A stretch of 64,000 nt of DNA from Vicia villosa (lineage: Eukaryota > Streptophyta > Magnoliopsida > Fabales > Fabaceae), in assembly GCF_029867415.1 (NCBI RefSeq), contig NC_081185.1, positions 70,999,156 through 71,063,155 of the forward strand, read 5' to 3'. The notes under the pieces were generated by a model. It did not search any database and was not told the DNA's origin. It saw only the letters and a program-made list of their open reading frames with translations. Positions 58,413 through 64,000 of this stretch are shown in pieces. Every line of letters begins with the position of its first letter. The first letter of the stretch is position 1. The position numbers and the translations under genes were made by a program.

Positions 58413-59756
58413 CTAGCCATCCACGGTATTAGCACTCTTGTTGTGATTAGGCATGGTTGCAGGGGGGTCGAACTCAATTTCTCCGGCGTCGATCATATCC
58501 TGGATCTTGTTCTTCAATGGCCAACAATCATTAGTGTCATGTCCAATACTATCGGAGTGATAAGCGCATCTTGCATTAGGATTATATTGATGAGATAAGG
58601 TATTGGGCTTCATAGGAGGATCCTTTAAAGTAATCAACCCTGCTTTAAGCAACTGTTGTAACGCCTCAGCCAAAGTTATGTTGATCTTTGTGAATTGTCT
58701 TTTAGATACGCCTTGTTTACGCTGGTTGCCCTTTTGTCGTACCAGCACTTGATTAGAGGCTACGACTGATCCCACAGTATTAGATTCATTCCTCTCATTG
58801 TGCGCTTTCTTTGAGGTATTAGAATATGTAGCCACTTGAATTTTACCGCTTCGGATACCGCTTTCAATACGTTCCCCAGTCAGTATAAGCTCAGTGAATC
58901 CAGATGATGAACTTCCCAGCAAATGACTATAGAAACGGCCAGTCAGTGTATTCATAAACATATCTACCAACTCTCTGTCAGCCAAGGAAGGTTTGACTCT
59001 TCCAGCTAGATCTCTCCATTTTTTAGCATACTCCTTGAAACTTTCCTTGGGTCCCATAGACATGCTTTGTAGTTGTATGCGAGTCGGTGCGAGGTCAGAG
59101 TTATATTCGTATTGCTGGTAGAAAGCAACAACCAAATCCTCCCAAGTACGGATGTTGGTACTTTCCAACTGATAGTACCATTCGAGATGAGTTCCAGATA
59201 AGCTCTCTTGGAAAAAGTGGATCCATAGCTTCTTATCGGTAGTATGAGGTTGAATCTTCCTTACATAAGACCTCAAGTGCAGCTTAAAACAAGAGACTCC
59301 ATCGTATTTTGAAAAAGTTGGAATCTTGAATTTCGGAGGTATAACAACTCCAGAGACGAGTCCTAGTTCCTCAAAATCCAGTCTGGGTATCTTCTGAATT
59401 TCCATGGCTTTCATACGTTCCTCCAGCAACTTGTATTTGTCATCAGGATGTTCATCCTCATGGTGATAGTCCTCTTCTTCTTCAGAGGGTTTGGTAGAAT
59501 CATGGTTACTTTTTGCATCAGTTTTGACACTAGCATCATCATCTTGCTCGTCCTCGTCACTGTCTTCAGAGGTTTCGGCATCCCTGAGTTGCAAAATTGG
59601 TCTAAGCTTATTCACCTGAGCCTTCTTACCCTTCTTCTTCTTCTTTTTAGTCAGCATGGCTTTCAGCTCTTCTTGCCCCTTGGACAAATTCAGAATCAAG
59701 GCTTGGAACTCGGTGTTTTGAGCTTGGAGATCCTTAACTGATTGTTCGAGATTCAT
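58413..59756 (-). CDS. Element D gag, intact open frame (447 aa)
   Basis: The start chosen is MNLEQSVKDLQAQNTEFQAL at 59756; the open frame extends 67 codons further upstream (59957) but without gag-like text. The N-terminus is a short coiled coil, then a Lys cluster and an acidic Asp/Glu stretch. The capsid-like core has IPPKFKIPTFSKYDGVSCFK and FFQESLSGTHLEWYYQLEST, matching the order in the element B gag, where the same place is broken by a stop. FKEYAKKWRDLAGRVKPSLA and GSSSSGFTELILTGERIESG follow. The C-terminus has the nucleocapsid-like motif CAYHSDSIGHDTNDC and ends DPPATMPNHNKSANTVDG. It would assemble the particle and bind RNA. No protease or pol follows, and the frame ends in a normal stop. 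Confidence 0.85.
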   Translation of the reverse strand: MNLEQSVKDLQAQNTEFQALILNLSKGQEELKAMLTKKKKKKGKKAQVNKLRPILQLRDAETSEDSDEDEQDDDASVKTDAKSNHDSTKPSEEEEDYHHEDEHPDDKYKLLEERMKAMEIQKIPRLDFEELGLVSGVVIPPKFKIPTFSKYDGVSCFKLHLRSYVRKIQPHTTDKKLWIHFFQESLSGTHLEWYYQLESTNIRTWEDLVVAFYQQYEYNSDLAPTRIQLQSMSMGPKESFKEYAKKWRDLAGRVKPSLADRELVDMFMNTLTGRFYSHLLGSSSSGFTELILTGERIESGIRSGKIQVATYSNTSKKAHNERNESNTVGSVVASNQVLVRQKGNQRKQGVSKRQFTKINITLAEALQQLLKAGLITLKDPPMKPNTLSHQYNPNARCAYHSDSIGHDTNDCWPLKNKIQDMIDAGEIEFDPPATMPNHNKSANTVDG

Positions 59757-60930
59757 GATGCAGAAATAAACAGCGAGGAAGGATGAGAGACCTATTGTAA
59801 GAAACCTGTTATGCGATGTTATGAGTGCAAATGCAATATTTTCAAGGATCTTTAGGTATTCAGTTATCAACATTAGAAAATGATTTGGTCGCGTGTTTGT
59901 CTGAAGAAATCTGAATTTTGTCTTTGAACGTATTTCTTTGAGAATCAAGCTCACCATATCGAGTGGGTCATCGCCTCTGATTCGGGATACTTCTGAATTT
60001 GAAGGTACATGGCTAGAGGAAAATAAATCCTCTTGCCCCTTGACAGGTACCGAATCTCTGAATTGGAAGGTATGTGGCCAGAGGAAAATAAATCCTCTTG
60101 CCCGTTGATTAGGAAATCAACCTTTGATAAGGGCACCTGAAATTGTGCGCCCTAAATCCATAAGATCCTTGAAAGGGTTAGTTAAGTCATGTTATGCTTA
60201 TGATGTCATGATGTTATGCGAATGCAGTTCGTTAGACTTAGTGTGAAATAGTGAGGACAAGCAAGTCCTCTTAACAAAACCTGCGAGGAAACGAAGGTTA
60301 GTAGCAAACACAAATAAGTCACACAAGTCACGCAAGTCATGCAAGTCACACAATTTTTGGCTCAAGGCTTGCATGGAGTCTGATCAGGTGTCCTTCCCAA
60401 GGGTATTTCTATGGATAAGGAGATTTCAGCAACGGGTTTTATAAGTTATCCAGAATAGTCAGCCCTTCTAAAGCACCCTCGGAAATAATGCATTTGCACC
60501 ATGCAATGATACTTTGAGGAAGAACCTATCTGAATTGTAGCATCGGGTAGCGACTAGTTCTCAACATTTGTCAAGAGTAGTCCCCCCACTACGTTCCTAA
60601 AGGCCAGGATGGTTTAAGGGTAACTAAAGGTCCTTGAGCTCCGGCGCACCCACAGACACATACATAGACCCCCCTCATTTGAGAAAGGTGTGCATATGCT
60701 ATGGAGTCCTAACTCAAGTGTGAACTTCATATTGACTCATCTCCCACATATGTAAAAGAGGTCGCCATGACTATGCCACTCCTAATCTTAAGTGTTCTTG
60801 AATCCGGGAATAGGATTCGTCCTTCAATTTTCCCAAAACAGCCCTGAAAAATAAAACAAGCAAAGCAAACAATAGAAAACATTTAAGTGATTCCTAAACT
60901 TTTAAGGTAACCCCTCTTTTATTCGAAATT
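59757..60930. other. Element D leader between the primer site and gag
   Basis: Non-coding, with a tandem duplication of about 66 bp around gaggaaaataaatcctcttg (60000-60120) and a short acaagtcacgcaagtc repeat (60315-60350). Confidence 0.6.
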
Positions 60931-60947
60931 CCCCAGTAGAGTCGCCA
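60931..60947 (-). other. Primer-binding site of element D
   Basis: Plus strand ccccagtagagtcgcca, one base different from the A and B sites, with four bases to the LTR at 60952. Confidence 0.85.
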
Positions 60948-60951
60948 ATTC

Positions 60952-63900
60952 TGTAATACGGTGAACTGACTTTTTTTATTCGAAAATGTCGCGGTTAAGC
61001 AAGAGTCGCCACCGACTTTTATGTTATCCAAATATCAGAAAGGCTAAAAGAACAGGAAAAACCTTTTAAATAAAATAGGGTTCGGGGGGTAATTATGCAA
61101 AGGGAAGGTGTAAGGCACCCTTTGCATCCATGGTTATCCATGGGCTCTTAATTACTTTGCTCTTTTGAAGGAAAAAAAAGTGTAGAAAAGAAATAAGACT
61201 TTAGCTTGTAAATAAGCGTAGCTTTTTGAAGGTGTATGAGAAAGAATATGAAAAAAGTTTTTAGAGCAAGGCAAAGCAATTAGGGGCAATTACCTTATAG
61301 TTTAAAAAGCGTTCTTTTATTCTTTCAGGGTGAAAGGGTCTATCCATGCCAGAAGGGGGCACAAAGCCTTTCATTTGGAGGTTGAAGGGTCGTCGAGTTA
61401 TCGTTCGCCTTAAAACTGTCCCATGCCATAGAGAGGCAGGTAGTCTAAAGGGAAGGACCAGAATAGCCTTTTCGTAGGCAGCCAGAGGATACCTCAGCCT
61501 TTTCGTAGGCAACTTCCGAGGGTCGAGGTCATATTAATGTATCGAAGGCAGCATCATTAGGGTCTAATGACCTTTGTATTTGTCAAGGCAACATGGCTGA
61601 GGTATCCTCGTATTCGAGGGACATGGCTATTCTGCAAAAACACAAGGCAACAGGCAACAAGGCAACAGGCAGTAGAGAGGTTACCTCAAAAGTGTGCGTG
61701 GGTGCAACAATCATGTGATTCAATTCGAAATATATTATCTCATAATTAGTTATTCTAGTTTTAATTCAGGGTTGTCACTCCCTAGGATTACTAACCACAT
61801 CAATTAATATTAACAGTAAATACGGGGAAGGGGAAAATGAAACCAACGGGGGAAAGGGAAATTGAAACCAGCGGGATAAACAAAGCAATAAGTTTGAAGC
61901 AAGTAATAATTGAGATTATGGTTTAGGGTTACCGATGATTCGTAGCTTTGGCAATTGGCAAACCCTGAAAAGGTGGGAAAAATAGAAGGCAAAATATATG
62001 TGAGTGCATTATAGTTCAGACATCGAATACGGTTAACCCTAATCAATAAAAGTAAAAATACGAGAAAAGGGTAAAAATACTTAGCTTCGATTAATGAAGG
62101 TTGATGGGCAAAGATTTGCCTTGAGCATTAAGCATTGACCCTAACCATTGGTAAAAGAATAAAGGAAGAAGTAAGTGTAGGAGGAGTTCATTGACAGCGG
62201 GAATTAAACCCTAATTAAATAAAATAACAGGCAAAAATATTTAAATAAGGAAGGTTAGAACTTAGCTTTGAATTTGACGTGGCGCATAATCGGGAGATGT
62301 ATGATAATAAACCTGAAAAGAATGCGCAAAACAATTTTTCAATTTATGAGTGATCTATGGACAAACCTTGCAAACCCTGATTCGGGCACAAGTTAATCAT
62401 GGTTAATAAAATAAATAAAACCCAAATTAATAAATTATTGGTTTTTAACCTAATTAATTAATTTGACAAAAATATGTTTTCGATTAAATTATCTAATCCT
62501 AATGTGTATTTTAATATGTTACTAAAAATATTAATAATTAGATAATTGAATAGTTAAATTAGTTTAAACATACAATTATTTAATTAAAATAAATAACTTT
62601 TAATATTTTTTATGAAAAAGGAAAATTTAGAACAAAATTTATTAAGAAAAATACTTAAAATAATTTTCAAAGGAAAACAAATTGTTAAACAATATATAAA
62701 TGAATAAAAGAATAAGCTATAATTAAATAAATAAATAAAATAAAAGAAGATAGAAAAAGAGGGACTTAGCGAGATTGATTCTGTGTGACACATCCTTGAG
62801 TGTCCATGGTGGACTGCGCCTTTTGTAAGCGTTGGATCTGAGGCGTGTGCGATCTGAAGGCCCAGGTTGGCCGGTACACCGTTGCGTGTGTAGGCTGGAC
62901 ACACTGGATCTTGTAGTAAGCAAATCCTAAAAAATATTGTGGAAACCTGGGGATCGAACCCAGGCCCTTGGGGAACACGTTCATTTACGTTCACCACCCC
63001 AAACAGGCGCGCGCTTTGTTTTATGTTCAACATCATTAAATAATATATGAAAAAAACAAAAGACATGAATTCAAACCAGAAAAACCGCGCCTCCACTGTT
63101 CATTATCTTTTTCGTTTGGAACTGGACCGGTGTATCTCCATAGCAATCAAAACGCATTAGAAACATGTTATGTCAACTGAGATCGAACGGAATTGGCCCT
63201 ATAAACGCGATTATGCCATCGGTTTCGCTCGATTTTACCTAAGTCAAAAGAACCTAATTCGAAAGCTTCAAACCCTATCAATGGTGATTTAGCCATACGA
63301 GCATAGAAATGCAATTAACTTTCCAGAATTACTCATAACCTTATGGCAATCACGAATATGCAATCAAATTGAATTAATAATGCATAAATCATTGAAATCA
63401 AGCTTGAGTTAGTAGTTGCAAACCGTGGACGTATGGGAACGATTCTGAATGTTTGGATCACTGGTAACGATTGGAATAGCTTCAGGGATCTTTTAAAAAT
63501 GCGTTAGAACCTTTAACACGCCTTGAATCACCCTTAATTTCAGAAACCGAGTTTGAGTGGTTTCTTGATTTTCTTGAGTTTTCCAAACGATTCTCTTGCC
63601 TGCCAATCCTTATGAAATCCCCCTTTGCTTTGTATGTTTTCAGTACTTATACCACAATGAATTAGGGTAACAAAATGTGGCTAAATCTCTTGTAATCAAA
63701 GATTGGAACTTTATTGAAAATTTGATTTGTAAATCTTTCCAATTATGCTCAAAATCAATCTTTTCTTCACCCATTTGCTTTGCACGAAATTTGATCTATT
63801 TGGAGGACTATATTGATTGATTCCTTGGTTTAAACTTAAAGTAAAATCATATCTTTATTTAATTTACTATTTTATATAATTAAATTATGATTTTAATGAG

Positions 63901-64000
63901 TAAAAAAATCATGAAATAATTAATAAAATACTATGAACTTTGAAAGATATATTTTTAGGTCGTCCATGGGCTTGAGGTGGAGATTGGATTAATAGAACAT
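60952..64000 (-). repeat. Element D 5' LTR (right copy, incomplete)
   Basis: It matches the first 3 kb of the left LTR closely, with scattered substitutions and small indels. The TATA-like box is altered here (attttataag reads atttcataag on the minus strand, 63609-63618). As the 5' LTR it would be the promoter for the genomic RNA. Confidence 0.95.

Larger units (their letters stand above)
50953..64000 (-). mobile_element. Ogre/Tat-like element D, gag-only; right LTR runs off the window
   Basis: The left (3') LTR is 50953-54845 and the right (5') LTR starts at 60952 and is cut by the window end. The left flank is cctat; the matching duplication should lie just beyond the right LTR, outside the window. 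The interior (54846-60951) holds a tandem array, non-coding sequence shared with A, and an intact gag frame, but no pol. It is therefore a non-autonomous element that may still make gag. It is inserted in the Athila protease region. Confidence 0.93.

Overview
This is nuclear DNA of a flowering plant, and almost all of it is nested transposable elements. The long LTRs, the extra ORF ahead of gag, a second RNase H domain and an intron in the polyprotein region mark the main elements as Ty3/gypsy Tat-lineage, Ogre-like retrotransposons. These are the dominant repeats of legumes, so a Fabeae-type legume (pea, vetch or faba bean relatives) is the best guess. I see no intact host gene. There is no sign of prokaryotic or organellar DNA.

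Layout. 1-1195: AT-rich, with a faint Ty1/copia LTR-like end. About 1196-4850: an old minus-strand LTR (start tgtaacacc) holding a short hAT element (1998-4328), which itself holds a 2-kb solo LTR (2102-4108, TSD cccgc). About 4850-5310: a Sirevirus-like scrap. 5310-7921 (minus): a decayed plant-mobile-domain (PMD) gene with a recognisable upstream region (7922-8354) rich in ACGT cores. 8355-28919: Ogre-like element C (minus), present as its 3' LTR and 3' untranslated region. Element A (8846-24439, TSD caacc) is inserted in the C LTR. 28920-30680: a Ty1/copia LTR. 30681-50952: the 5' part of an Athila element E (plus). Element B (31594-48555, TSD gaaag) sits in the LTR of E, and element D (50953 to beyond 64000) sits in the protease region of E.

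How the parts work together. Element B is the only one with a full set: ORF1, gag, protease, an intron, RT, two RNase H domains and integrase. It carries five premature stops and a frameshift. Elements A and D keep only gag (D intact, A partly triplicated and broken) and would need proteins supplied in trans. All the Ogre-like copies run on the minus strand. They share a tRNA primer site of the form ccccagYagagtcgcca, a PPT reading AGGGGMAGC, and tandem-repeat arrays beside the PPT.

The most interesting signal is non-coding. A stem-loop abuts the polypurine tract of all four Ogre-like elements, with arms 59-62 nt apart and two compensated base-pair changes between families. Also notable are a second 10-nt copy of the primer-binding motif inside every LTR, and hairpins with compensatory changes inside the tandem array of element C. 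All comparisons were made by eye; no alignment or search was run.
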